Below, in pieces: positions 56,016 through 63,083 of a stretch of 64,000 nucleotides of DNA (within the stretch, counting starts at the first letter, position 1; each line of letters opens with the position of its first letter). Under the pieces are notes generated by a model, which was not told the DNA's origin, made no database searches, and worked only from the letters and a program-made list of their open reading frames with translations. The stretch comes from Clostridium puniceum. GTDB taxonomy: Bacteria; Bacillota; Clostridia; Clostridiales; Clostridiaceae. The DNA lies in assembly GCF_002006345.1 (NCBI RefSeq), contig NZ_LZZM01000190.1:62001-126000 (forward strand), read 5' to 3'. The position numbers and the translations under genes are program-made.

Positions 56016-56495
56016 TCAGCAAACATTTTCATCAGCAAACATTTTAATAAAAGCGAAAGTAGGTTCAAACGCAATAAAATATTCATCGAATCTTTTACCA
56101 ATACCATACTGTTTCTTAAAATTATCAATGATATTGGTAATTTCTTCTATAGTTAATTCATAAAAATCGGCTATTTCGTATATATTACTGCAACCCAATT
56201 TCATTGCGTAAACTATGTCCAATGGATCTAATATAAATTTATATCCATATCTGCGAGCAATCAGCTCTTTTTTTCTATTTTCAATTTTTGTTTGGTCACT
56301 TATATCTCCAACCGTAGTTTTATAATGTGCAATTTCTTCTCTAAGAATACAAGCCTTTTCAGCATCAGTTTGAATATTTGTATCAATAGCAATTCTATTA
56401 CCAACGCAACGCCCTTTTCTAGTTAATAAATTTACTTCTTTTACTATCAAGCCTAAGCTATAAGCTTCATGCAATAACTTTTCATAAGCTGTCAT
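56016..56495 (-). CDS. ImmA/IrrE-type metallopeptidase
   Basis: A 159-residue protein of the phage ImmA/DUF955 family, which cleaves cI-like repressors to induce lytic growth. The zinc motif region reads ILREEIAHYKTTVGD: the usual HExxH is EExxH here, a variant I recall from many phage members. The next acidic ligand region is NRKKELIARRYGYK. It lies 14 bases downstream of the repressor gene and in the same direction, which is the standard ImmA-ImmR arrangement. Confidence 0.8.
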   Translation of the reverse strand: MTAYEKLLHEAYSLGLIVKEVNLLTRKGRCVGNRIAIDTNIQTDAEKACILREEIAHYKTTVGDISDQTKIENRKKELIARRYGYKFILDPLDIVYAMKLGCSNIYEIADFYELTIEEITNIIDNFKKQYGIGKRFDEYFIAFEPTFAFIKMFADENVC

Positions 56496-56509
56496 AAAAT
56501 CACCCTTTG

Positions 56510-57415
56510 TTATTTGTTCCAGAAATCATCATCATTCATAATATCATCGTCATGCTTATAATCTTCAGCAGTAAAATTACCTTCTTTATCATGTGAAGCT
56601 ATTGGCATTAAATGAGGTTTAGCTTCAAGTTTTTCTTTAGTTGCAGTAATTAAATCTATGACTTTAGTTTTTTCTACATATTTGGGTGTTTCAATTAAAT
56701 CATTGCTGTATTCAATTAGTTTTTCTTTGCCTGTATCATTTAATATCTCATAATTAGATAATAATATTACTTCTTCTTTTGTATTTTCACGATTAATTAT
56801 CTTGAGTGGACCATATGATTCGCCATCTGGAATACCATCTTTTTTCCCAAATTGACTAACTAAAATATTGAATATGTCTATGGGGATTGATTTTGCAAGA
56901 CCTCTTTTTTGATTTAATAGCATTGCTACAAAATCATTAAAATTTACATGATTAGGGGAATAATCAGAAGCTACAACACTTCGAGTAAAATAACATTTAA
57001 AATATTCTAAAGCGGTATTATATTTTTTATCAGAACTTAAATCTTTTGATTTAAAAATCAGCCTACATTCTTCTTTAATTTTTTCAATATCGTAATAATC
57101 AAGTAGTTTATTTTTTTCTTTAAAATTTAGATAGTTATTATGTGTTATTTCATGTTCCTCACAAGATTCAATATAAAGTGGTGAATACATACTCCCACAT
57201 TCAGGACAAACTACCATCTCTGTTTTACCAATTAGATAATCTGTTGAAACGTGAAAATAAGTAGCAATCTTGCTAAGCATTTCAAAAGAAAGTTCACGCT
57301 CATTTCTTTCAACCATACCTATAGCAGAAGGACCTTTGAAACCTAAATGTTCAGCAAGATCAGCTTGCGTTGTTTTATAATCTTTTCTTAACAATTTAAT
57401 TCGTTCTCCATACAT
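56510..57415 (-). CDS. cI-like phage repressor (XRE family)
   Basis: 301 residues. N-terminal HTH_XRE (~5-60: RIKLLRKDYKTTQADLAEHL, then GMVERNERELSFEML). A short Cys motif CPECGSMYSPLY follows, perhaps a zinc ribbon together with a later CEEHE. The large C-terminal part is unrecognised and acidic at the end (DDDIMNDDDFW). It should hold the prophage in lysogeny by binding the operators directly upstream. ImmA follows. GGTGAC-type ribosome binding site. Confidence 0.85.
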   Translation of the reverse strand: MYGERIKLLRKDYKTTQADLAEHLGFKGPSAIGMVERNERELSFEMLSKIATYFHVSTDYLIGKTEMVVCPECGSMYSPLYIESCEEHEITHNNYLNFKEKNKLLDYYDIEKIKEECRLIFKSKDLSSDKKYNTALEYFKCYFTRSVVASDYSPNHVNFNDFVAMLLNQKRGLAKSIPIDIFNILVSQFGKKDGIPDGESYGPLKIINRENTKEEVILLSNYEILNDTGKEKLIEYSNDLIETPKYVEKTKVIDLITATKEKLEAKPHLMPIASHDKEGNFTAEDYKHDDDIMNDDDFWNK

Positions 57416-57434
57416 TTATTGTCACCTCAAAATA

Positions 57435-57462
57435 ATAATAACACATTTTGTGTTAAAGTCAA
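57435..57462 (-). promoter_or_regulatory. Leftward repressor promoter with embedded operator
   Basis: On the minus strand, TTGACT (57462-57457) and TATTAT (57440-57435) are 16 bases apart. The spacer is almost exactly the palindrome TAACACAAAATGTGTTA, so a repressor bound here would block its own promoter. Confidence 0.7.
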
Positions 57463-57569
57463 CGAAATATTAAGAAAAACTAAGAATGACACATTATGTG
57501 AAAGATATTTAACCTAAATGACACAATATGTGATATGATTATAGTTTTATAATGACACATAACGTGCTA
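57439..57569. promoter_or_regulatory. Four phage operator sites, consensus TGACACAttATGTGa
   Basis: Related palindromes at 57439-57455 (TAACACATTTTGTGTTA), 57487-57503 (TGACACATTATGTGAAA), 57519-57535 (TGACACAATATGTGATA) and 57553-57569 (TGACACATAACGTGCTA). Starts are 48, 32 and 34 bases apart. They fill the gap between the divergent cI-like and Cro-like genes. The fourth, next to TATAAT at 57548, is the least symmetric. Confidence 0.82.
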
Positions 57570-57597
57570 TTATGACTACAAGGGGGGGACAAAAACG

Positions 57598-57798
57598 ATG
57601 AGTAAAATAAGGGAAATACGAATAAAAAGTCAATTAGATACAGAAAGTGCTTGTAACAAACTAGGTATTAGCAAAAGTATGCTCTATAAAATTGAGACAG
57701 GCTATAGACAACCATCTAAAACATTGATTTTAAAAATGAGCCAATTATACCAATGTACTATAGAAGAAATATACAAAATTTTAGGATTAGTAAATTAG
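57598..57798 (+). CDS. Cro-like XRE regulator
   Basis: 66 residues, almost entirely one HTH_XRE domain (SACNKLGISKSMLYKIETGY, then RQPSKTLILKMSQLY). It is divergent from the cI-like gene across the operators and first in the rightward early operon, as expected for Cro. GGGGGGG lies upstream of ATG. Confidence 0.85.
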   Translation: MSKIREIRIKSQLDTESACNKLGISKSMLYKIETGYRQPSKTLILKMSQLYQCTIEEIYKILGLVN

Positions 57799-57812
57799 AA
57801 GGAGGGCGTTCA

Positions 57813-58568
57813 ATGAACAATTTAATGATTTTTGAAAACAAACAAGTTGAAGTTTTTGAACTGAATGGACAAGTATTATTTAATCCATATCACTGTGGAC
57901 AATGTTTAGAATTGACTGAAAGTGCTGTGAGGAATCATTTAGCAAATATGAATTCTAGGCAAGCTATTTTATTAAGAAATTCAGATGTCCGAGAAAAGGA
58001 CTTCCGAAAATTGAATAATGCGGGAGAGAAGTTTTTAACAGAAAGCGGAGTATATAAGATAATATTTAAATCTAAAAAGGAAGAAGCTGAAAAGTTTCAA
58101 GACTGGGTAACTGATGAGGTATTACCATCAATTAGAAAAACAGGTTGTTATAATTCTAATAAAATTACAAAAGAAAGAATAATGGCTGTAATAGAAACTT
58201 TAAGAGAGGATGAGTATAAAAACGAAGCAGTTGCAGGATTATTAAAACTAATACCAGTAGATGAATCAAAGAGGCTTTCCAGAAGAAAAATAGTCGATTT
58301 TACATTAGATATTAAGTCTATACTCGATGAGTTTTTAGCTAAAGATAATGTTATTTTAAGGAAAATTCCATATGGAATAGCAGTAGATAGGATTAAGCTG
58401 TATAAGTACTTTAGTAAATATGGATTGACTAGCTATGAAGCTCTAAGATTACTTGATGAATATAAATTAATATATCACAAGCCTAGCAAAGCTAGAACAG
58501 TCCAAATACGAATAAGCGGCAAAAGCAATCCAATAAGAGCTGTCGTACTTATTCCCAATTATAAATAA
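57813..58568 (+). CDS. Phage antirepressor, BRO-N domain
   Basis: 251 residues. Residues ~5-115 form a BRO-N domain (MIFENKQVEVFELNGQVLFN, then TESGVYKIIFKSKKEEAEKF and WVTDEVLPSIRKTG). The C-terminal part (~125-251) is a separate, probably DNA-binding or oligomerising domain. Such proteins antagonise cI-type repressors. ATG 57813 has AGAAGGAGGG upstream; the frame is open earlier but within the Cro gene. Confidence 0.85.
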   Translation: MNNLMIFENKQVEVFELNGQVLFNPYHCGQCLELTESAVRNHLANMNSRQAILLRNSDVREKDFRKLNNAGEKFLTESGVYKIIFKSKKEEAEKFQDWVTDEVLPSIRKTGCYNSNKITKERIMAVIETLREDEYKNEAVAGLLKLIPVDESKRLSRRKIVDFTLDIKSILDEFLAKDNVILRKIPYGIAVDRIKLYKYFSKYGLTSYEALRLLDEYKLIYHKPSKARTVQIRISGKSNPIRAVVLIPNYK

Positions 58569-58597
58569 TTTATTGAAATAGAAAGAGGGTTAAAAGT

Positions 58598-58804
58598 GTG
58601 GAGTTATATACAATAAAAGAAACATCTAAAAAGTTAAAAATGAATGTATCTGATACTTATAAGCTTATAAAAGCAGGACATTTGCAGGCATTAAAACTTG
58701 GAGCTCTTAAGATAACATCTTTAGAATTAGAAAGATTTATTATAAATGCAAGTGGAAAAGATTATTCAGATTTAAACAATGTTAAAGAATTAGAACTATC
58801 GTAA
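58598..58804 (+). CDS. Excisionase-like helix-turn-helix protein
   Basis: 68 residues, GTG start with AGAGGG upstream. One MerR/excisionase-type winged helix (YTIKETSKKLKMNVSDTYKL, then KAGHLQALKLGALKITSLEL). Possibly Xis for the integrase, or an early regulator. The ~100 bases after it hold no gene. Confidence 0.72.
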   Translation: MELYTIKETSKKLKMNVSDTYKLIKAGHLQALKLGALKITSLELERFIINASGKDYSDLNNVKELELS

Positions 58805-58909
58805 TTTATTATTAGTCAAGCTCTAGAAATAAACCACACACCACTAGAGGCTAAGGTGAGGAATTGGGAAGAGAAATAAAAAAAGATAGGAAGTGAGGAA
58901 ATTATAAAA

Positions 58910-59893
58910 ATGAATGATTTAATAATTGACAATGAATTTAAAGATTTGTTGCCTCCATTATCAGAGGAACAAAAAGAAGAACTCGAAAAAGACATAGTTA
59001 AAAATGGATGTATAAACTCATTAACTGTCTGGAATAACATTTTGATAGATGGACATCACAGGCATGACATATGTACAAGAAACAATATCCAATTTGATAT
59101 AGTTGAGATGGAATTTAAAGACAGGCTCGAGGCTATGGAATGGGCTTGGATGAATCAAAAGAATAGAAGAAATTTAACTAAATATGAGTTAGCACAAATA
59201 GCATTGAAATTTAAACCTGTAATAGAAGCTAAAGCTAAAGAAAATTTATCAGTAGTTGGTGGAGACAAAAAAAGTGAAAATGCTAAATCGGGTTTGATGA
59301 AATCATCAAAGGCGATTGAGCCAGTAAACACTAGAAAAGAAATAGCTAAAATAGCAGGAGTTTCAGAAGATACAATTCATAAGGTTGAAGTTATTGAAGA
59401 GAAAGCTCCAGAAGAAATTAAACAGCAAGTAAAAAAGGGAGACATGACAATTAATAGTGCTTATGTTCTTACCAAGTCAGCTATAGAGGCAGAAAAAAAG
59501 AATGTTGAATATGAAAAAGAGTACCAGGAACAATTGGAAAAAGAAAAGCAAGAGCAGGAAGAAAAAAAGAAGCTAGAGGAAATTGAAAAAGATCTTCCTG
59601 AGAATGCAGTTGTATTAGATAAGTTTAGAAAACCTAAAGAAACTCATATTTTTGGAATTGAGGACTTTAACAATTTAACTACAGATCAATTTAACGAATG
59701 TGTTAAACATTCAAAAAAATATCAAGATGCCATACACAAAATAAATTTACTTTATACAGATGAAGAAAGTTTAAAGGCGTGGAATTGTGTGGTCGATTCT
59801 GAGGAAATGATTAATATCGAGTTAGAAGGTATAACGACTGCAATTCAAAAATTAATATCAATTCAAAATTACTTTAAAGGGGTGAAAAAATAA
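58910..59893 (+). CDS. ParB-like nuclease domain protein
   Basis: 327 residues. A ParB/Srx-type N-terminal domain (~10-95) has the loop ILIDGHHRHDICTRNN. An HTH region (TRKEIAKIAGVSEDTIHKVE) follows at ~140-165, then a coiled coil rich in Glu/Lys (~195-235). Phage versions occur in early regions; no ParA is present, so a plasmid-style partition role is not supported. AAGTGAGGAA lies upstream. TAATG overlap with the next gene. Confidence 0.78.
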   Translation: MNDLIIDNEFKDLLPPLSEEQKEELEKDIVKNGCINSLTVWNNILIDGHHRHDICTRNNIQFDIVEMEFKDRLEAMEWAWMNQKNRRNLTKYELAQIALKFKPVIEAKAKENLSVVGGDKKSENAKSGLMKSSKAIEPVNTRKEIAKIAGVSEDTIHKVEVIEEKAPEEIKQQVKKGDMTINSAYVLTKSAIEAEKKNVEYEKEYQEQLEKEKQEQEEKKKLEEIEKDLPENAVVLDKFRKPKETHIFGIEDFNNLTTDQFNECVKHSKKYQDAIHKINLLYTDEESLKAWNCVVDSEEMINIELEGITTAIQKLISIQNYFKGVKK

Positions 59894-60294
59894 TGAGTCA
59901 GGTTTTAGAAAAGAAGGCTAAAGAAAAAATACTCGAGCAAATGGATGAACTAAACGGAGAAATTACAACAGAGGCTGTAATTGAGTTATTAAGACCTCAT
60001 TATATATTTAACATCAGAAAGCTTAGAGAGCAGGCACTGAGAAGGACAGCGAACAACCTAATGGCAACCTATCGTGATGATAAAGGTACAAGAAAATGTT
60101 TCAGTATTAAAAGCAAAAATGGTGAATCAAAATATGTAAACATAGAAACTACTAAGGATTTAGAAGCATTGCGAGGTATAGAAGATCACTTAAATAGCCA
60201 GTATGAAGGGTTAAATATTTCTAAGAAAAAAATTCAAAGAAGAAAAGAAGAACTTTCAGGGCAAATATCATTTAAAGAAGTTAAAAATTCATAA
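59893..60294 (+). CDS. Phage early protein of unknown function
   Basis: 133 residues, basic, starting at a TAATG overlap with the ParB-like gene, so translation is coupled. Predicted helical with a segment LREQALRRTANNLMATYRDD and a C-terminal KKKIQRRKEELSGQ. No family is recognised; a DNA-binding role would fit the charge. Confidence 0.72.
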   Translation: MSQVLEKKAKEKILEQMDELNGEITTEAVIELLRPHYIFNIRKLREQALRRTANNLMATYRDDKGTRKCFSIKSKNGESKYVNIETTKDLEALRGIEDHLNSQYEGLNISKKKIQRRKEELSGQISFKEVKNS

Positions 60295-60314
60295 ATTCAA
60301 GGAGGCGTTAGAGA

Positions 60315-60755
60315 GTGAAATACAGATTATCAGTTGATGAAACTAGAAACACGCTTAAGTATGTTGATATTGAAACAGAGCTAAATGAGAAAGAAGTTGA
60401 TTCTTTAATAACAACAATTGAAGGTAATAATGAGATTACTTGCGGTGAAGATTTAGCCAAAATACTACAGATTCAAGGCGTAAAGGTCAATATGATTACT
60501 CCAGGTACTCAGAACTACTATGTGGAAGCTGAAACTATAGAAATTGAGGAATTAGAATATCCTAAAAGAGAAGGTATCATGGTTAAGTTTAAAGCTTGTG
60601 ATTTAAATAAATCAATACTTGAACAGGCTATTGATGAATTAAGGGAAAAGATGCATCTTAGCATTTTAGAAAATGGAAAAGAGTCTGAGATAACTATTGA
60701 AATAAGTCAGAAATTAGATTCCTTTATAGTGGCAGAAATGAGGTCAAAATTATGA
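60315..60755 (+). CDS. Phage early protein of unknown function
   Basis: 146 residues, GTG start with AAGGAGGCG upstream. Mixed alpha/beta character (KYRLSVDETRNTLKYVDIET, then EELEYPKREGIMVKFKACD), acidic. It overlaps the next small gene by ATGA. No family is recognised. Confidence 0.7.
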   Translation: MKYRLSVDETRNTLKYVDIETELNEKEVDSLITTIEGNNEITCGEDLAKILQIQGVKVNMITPGTQNYYVEAETIEIEELEYPKREGIMVKFKACDLNKSILEQAIDELREKMHLSILENGKESEITIEISQKLDSFIVAEMRSKL

Positions 60756-60904
60756 AAAATTTTAAGAAGTTAACTAGAAAGCAAAAAGAGTTCATTACAT
60801 CAAAAGGATATGAAGCTAAATCTTACTTGGCAGTAAAGAATACTTCGGATATTTTGTTTATTTACAATAAAGAAACTGGACAAACTGAGGAAGTTAGGAG
60901 GTAA
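60752..60904 (+). CDS. DUF6906-like 50-residue phage protein
   Basis: MKNFKKLTRKQKEFITSKGY, then EAKSYLAVKNTSDILFIYNK and ETGQTEEVRR. The pattern matches small proteins I know as DUF6906 in clostridial phages. It starts in the ATGA overlap with the previous stop. Function unknown. Confidence 0.65.
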   Translation: MKNFKKLTRKQKEFITSKGYEAKSYLAVKNTSDILFIYNKETGQTEEVRR

Positions 60905-60908
60905 TAGC

Positions 60909-61091
60909 TTGAATAAATGTGAGAATTGCGACGAATGTGTCTATATCGGTGAAGGCGATTATGCTTGCATAAAGAATGATAAGCCTAAAATAGTTATTGA
61001 AGCATTTATTATTGCCACTGATGATTATGGACAATGTGGCAAGAAAAATAAAAAAGCTACCAAGGACACCGACCAAGATAGTCCAAGGTAA
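60909..61091 (+). CDS. Small Cys-rich phage protein
   Basis: 60 residues, TTG start with AGGAGG upstream. Cysteines in CENCDEC, YACIKND and GQCGKK suggest a zinc or other metal knuckle. The tail is Lys/Asp-rich. No family is recognised. Confidence 0.55.
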   Translation: MNKCENCDECVYIGEGDYACIKNDKPKIVIEAFIIATDDYGQCGKKNKKATKDTDQDSPR

Positions 61092-61141
61092 CTAAGCAAT
61101 GAAATTAAGTACATTATAACACATGAGTGGAGGAATGCAAG

Positions 61142-61360
61142 TTGCTAGTTAAATGTGAATGGAAAGCATGTAGAAATTATAAAGATGGAATATGTAGAGC
61201 TGAAGTAATAGAGCTTAAAAGTTTTGATTATGAAGAAGATAACGAAGAGTTAGAAGGATTAAAGTGTAGCAGTTATAAATATGATTCTTTTTGGATGTGT
61301 GAGAACGGAAGAGAAGTTGATTCTAAGGATTTTAATAAAGGAGTGAATGAAATTGAATAA
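61142..61360 (+). CDS. Second small Cys-rich phage protein
   Basis: 72 residues from TTG 61142, which has GGAGG 8 bases upstream. The start CEWKACRNYKDGICRAEV resembles short DUF1540-like zinc knuckles, with further Cys in KCSSYKYDSFWMCENG. It overlaps the ERF gene by 14 bases. Function unknown. Confidence 0.55.
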   Translation: MLVKCEWKACRNYKDGICRAEVIELKSFDYEEDNEELEGLKCSSYKYDSFWMCENGREVDSKDFNKGVNEIE

Positions 61361-62009
61361 AAGTGAAAGTATAGCTAATTTAGCAGTGGCATTAATAAAG
61401 TTTAATGGTAAAGTTTCAGCTATTAGTAAGGATAAAAAAAATCCTCAGTTTAAGAGTGAATATGTTACGTTGGATAAGCTTATTGAAATAACTAGACCAA
61501 TATTACAGACCAACGGTTTATCAGTAATGCAATTTCCATTAACTAAAGATTCAGGAGAGATTGGAGTTCAAACAATACTATTACATGAATCAGGTGAGTT
61601 TATTGAAGGAAATCCAATATTTATGACACCTCAAAGGATGGTCAAAGGCGGACAATACGAAGTTGCTCAAGATCCACAAGCAGCAGGAAGTCTAATTTCA
61701 TATTTAAGACGTTATAGTTATCAAGCAATACTTAATCTGAATACTGGTGAAGATGATGATGGAAATGATGCTAGTAATGCAGGAGGTAATGCATTTATCG
61801 ATAAAGTTGCAGTTAAAACTATAGAAGGTATGATAAAAGATTTAAAAATCAACAGAATGGAATTTTTAAGTTATGCTCATGCCATGTCTGTTGAACAAAT
61901 AACGGTTAAGAACTTACCAGTAATAATGGATGCTTTAAATAAAAAGAAAGTTGAGGTTTATGGTAAAAATAGCGATCAACCTATAACTGGAGGTTCTATA
62001 AATGATTAA
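61347..62009 (+). CDS. erf: ERF-family single-strand annealing protein
   Basis: A 220-residue recombinase of the ERF superfamily, which anneals phage DNA ends during replication and circularisation. The signature region covers NPQFKSEYVTLDKLIEITRP, NGLSVMQFPL and AGSLISYLRRYSYQAILNL, then the acidic NTGEDDDGND. No partner exonuclease is seen in the window. TTG 61353 is an alternative start with better spacing to GGAG. Confidence 0.9.
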   Translation: MKLNKSESIANLAVALIKFNGKVSAISKDKKNPQFKSEYVTLDKLIEITRPILQTNGLSVMQFPLTKDSGEIGVQTILLHESGEFIEGNPIFMTPQRMVKGGQYEVAQDPQAAGSLISYLRRYSYQAILNLNTGEDDDGNDASNAGGNAFIDKVAVKTIEGMIKDLKINRMEFLSYAHAMSVEQITVKNLPVIMDALNKKKVEVYGKNSDQPITGGSIND

Positions 62010-62058
62010 AATAAAGCAAATTGAGCTATGCAAGTGTGAAAATGGAGGATTTAAATAG
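62002..62058 (+). CDS. Possible 18-residue coupling ORF
   Basis: MIKIKQIELCKCENGGFK. Its ATG overlaps the ERF stop, and its TAG overlaps the GTG start of the HD gene (TAGTG). It also spans that gene's GGAGG. It may exist only to carry ribosomes from one gene to the next. Confidence 0.3.
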   Translation: MIKIKQIELCKCENGGFK

Positions 62059-62708
62059 TGTCGAATAAAATTCAACAAAATAAAGAAAAATTTTTAGCTC
62101 TTTTAAAGGGAGTAAATAGACCAGGAATAGATAAATTAATTGATTGGCTGGAAAATTGGAGCGATTTCTTTAGTGCTCCAGCGAGCACAGTATACCACGG
62201 TAATTATGAGGGTGGACTTTGTGAGCATAGTTTAAATGTTTATAACTTATTTAATGAAAAGAATACAAGGTACGATCTAGGTTTAAGTGAGGATTCTATA
62301 AAAATAATGGCTTTGCTGCATGACATATGTAAAGCTAATTTCTATGAAACTTACTCAAAGAATGTCAATATAGATCCAGAAAATAAAAATAGAAAAGAAT
62401 TTTGGAGAAAAATTGATGCATATAAAGTCAATGACCAGTTCCCTATGGGACATGGTGAAAAGTCGGTAATAATGCTTAGTTGTTATATAAGGCTTTTAAA
62501 GGAAGAAATGTTCGGTATTCGCTGGCATATGGGTGGATATGAGAACAAAGATAACTATAATGCTATAAGTGCTGCATGGAATATGCACAAATCAGGAGCA
62601 TGTTTGCATACTGCAGACTTAGAAGCAAGCAATATATTTGAAGATCACATTGACCAAGTAGAAGTTGCTAAAGGTCAAGTGCAGCAAAAAATGAATTTAG
62701 GTAGGTGA
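62058..62708 (+). CDS. HD-domain phosphohydrolase-like phage protein
   Basis: 216 residues, GTG start with GGAGG upstream. HD-type metal residues: YEGGLCEHSLNVYNLF (His), MALLHDICKANFYE (His-Asp), then FPMGHGEKSVIML and HTADLEASN (final Asp). Similar proteins occur in clostridial phages; a nucleotide or tRNA substrate is possible but not shown. Confidence 0.75.
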   Translation: MSNKIQQNKEKFLALLKGVNRPGIDKLIDWLENWSDFFSAPASTVYHGNYEGGLCEHSLNVYNLFNEKNTRYDLGLSEDSIKIMALLHDICKANFYETYSKNVNIDPENKNRKEFWRKIDAYKVNDQFPMGHGEKSVIMLSCYIRLLKEEMFGIRWHMGGYENKDNYNAISAAWNMHKSGACLHTADLEASNIFEDHIDQVEVAKGQVQQKMNLGR

Positions 62709-62713
62709 TTGTG

Positions 62714-62959
62714 ATGCGTGAGTTTATAGAAGAAAGGGTAAAAGAAGAAGCAAATTACATGATTCAAAGCAAAGTCACTGTACGAGCTGTAGCAAAACAA
62801 TTTTATGTAAGTAAATCTACTACCTATAAAGATTTAACAGAAAGACTTAAAATAGTTGCTCCAGAGCTTCACACAATGGTTAATAAAATATTACAAACTA
62901 ACAAGGCAGAAAGACATATACGTGGAGGAATGGCCACAAGGAAAATATTGGGCAATTAA
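62714..62959 (+). CDS. SpoIIID-like transcription regulator encoded by the prophage
   Basis: 81 residues matching sporulation regulator SpoIIID along its length: MREFIEERVKEEANYMIQSK, VRAVAKQFYVSKSTTYKDLT and the typical AERHIRGGMATRKI. SpoIIID switches mother-cell genes during sporulation. Its place among phage early genes suggests it controls phage or host genes in relation to sporulation. ATG 62714 has AGGTGATT upstream; the frame starts earlier at GTG 62705. Confidence 0.85.
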   Translation: MREFIEERVKEEANYMIQSKVTVRAVAKQFYVSKSTTYKDLTERLKIVAPELHTMVNKILQTNKAERHIRGGMATRKILGN

Positions 62960-63035
62960 AGGCTTGCAGGACTAGGAACGTATTAGCATAGCAGGGATTA
63001 CGAATTGTTAATGTTGATTTAGGTTACTGCAAAAA

Positions 63036-63064
63036 ATGAGGGGACTTCCACCCCCTCATATTTT
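63036..63064 (+). terminator. Strong terminator after the SpoIIID-like gene
   Basis: ATGAGGGG and CCCCTCAT form a perfect 8-bp stem with an 8-base loop, followed by ATTTT. It separates the early operon from the sigma-factor gene. Confidence 0.9.
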
Positions 63065-63083
63065 ATAACATGCGGGGTGAAGC

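Noticed and set aside
58910-59893. ParB-like gene as evidence of a plasmid-prophage
   Set aside because: No ParA or centromere-like repeats nearby, and an integrase and rnpB junction indicate an integrated phage.
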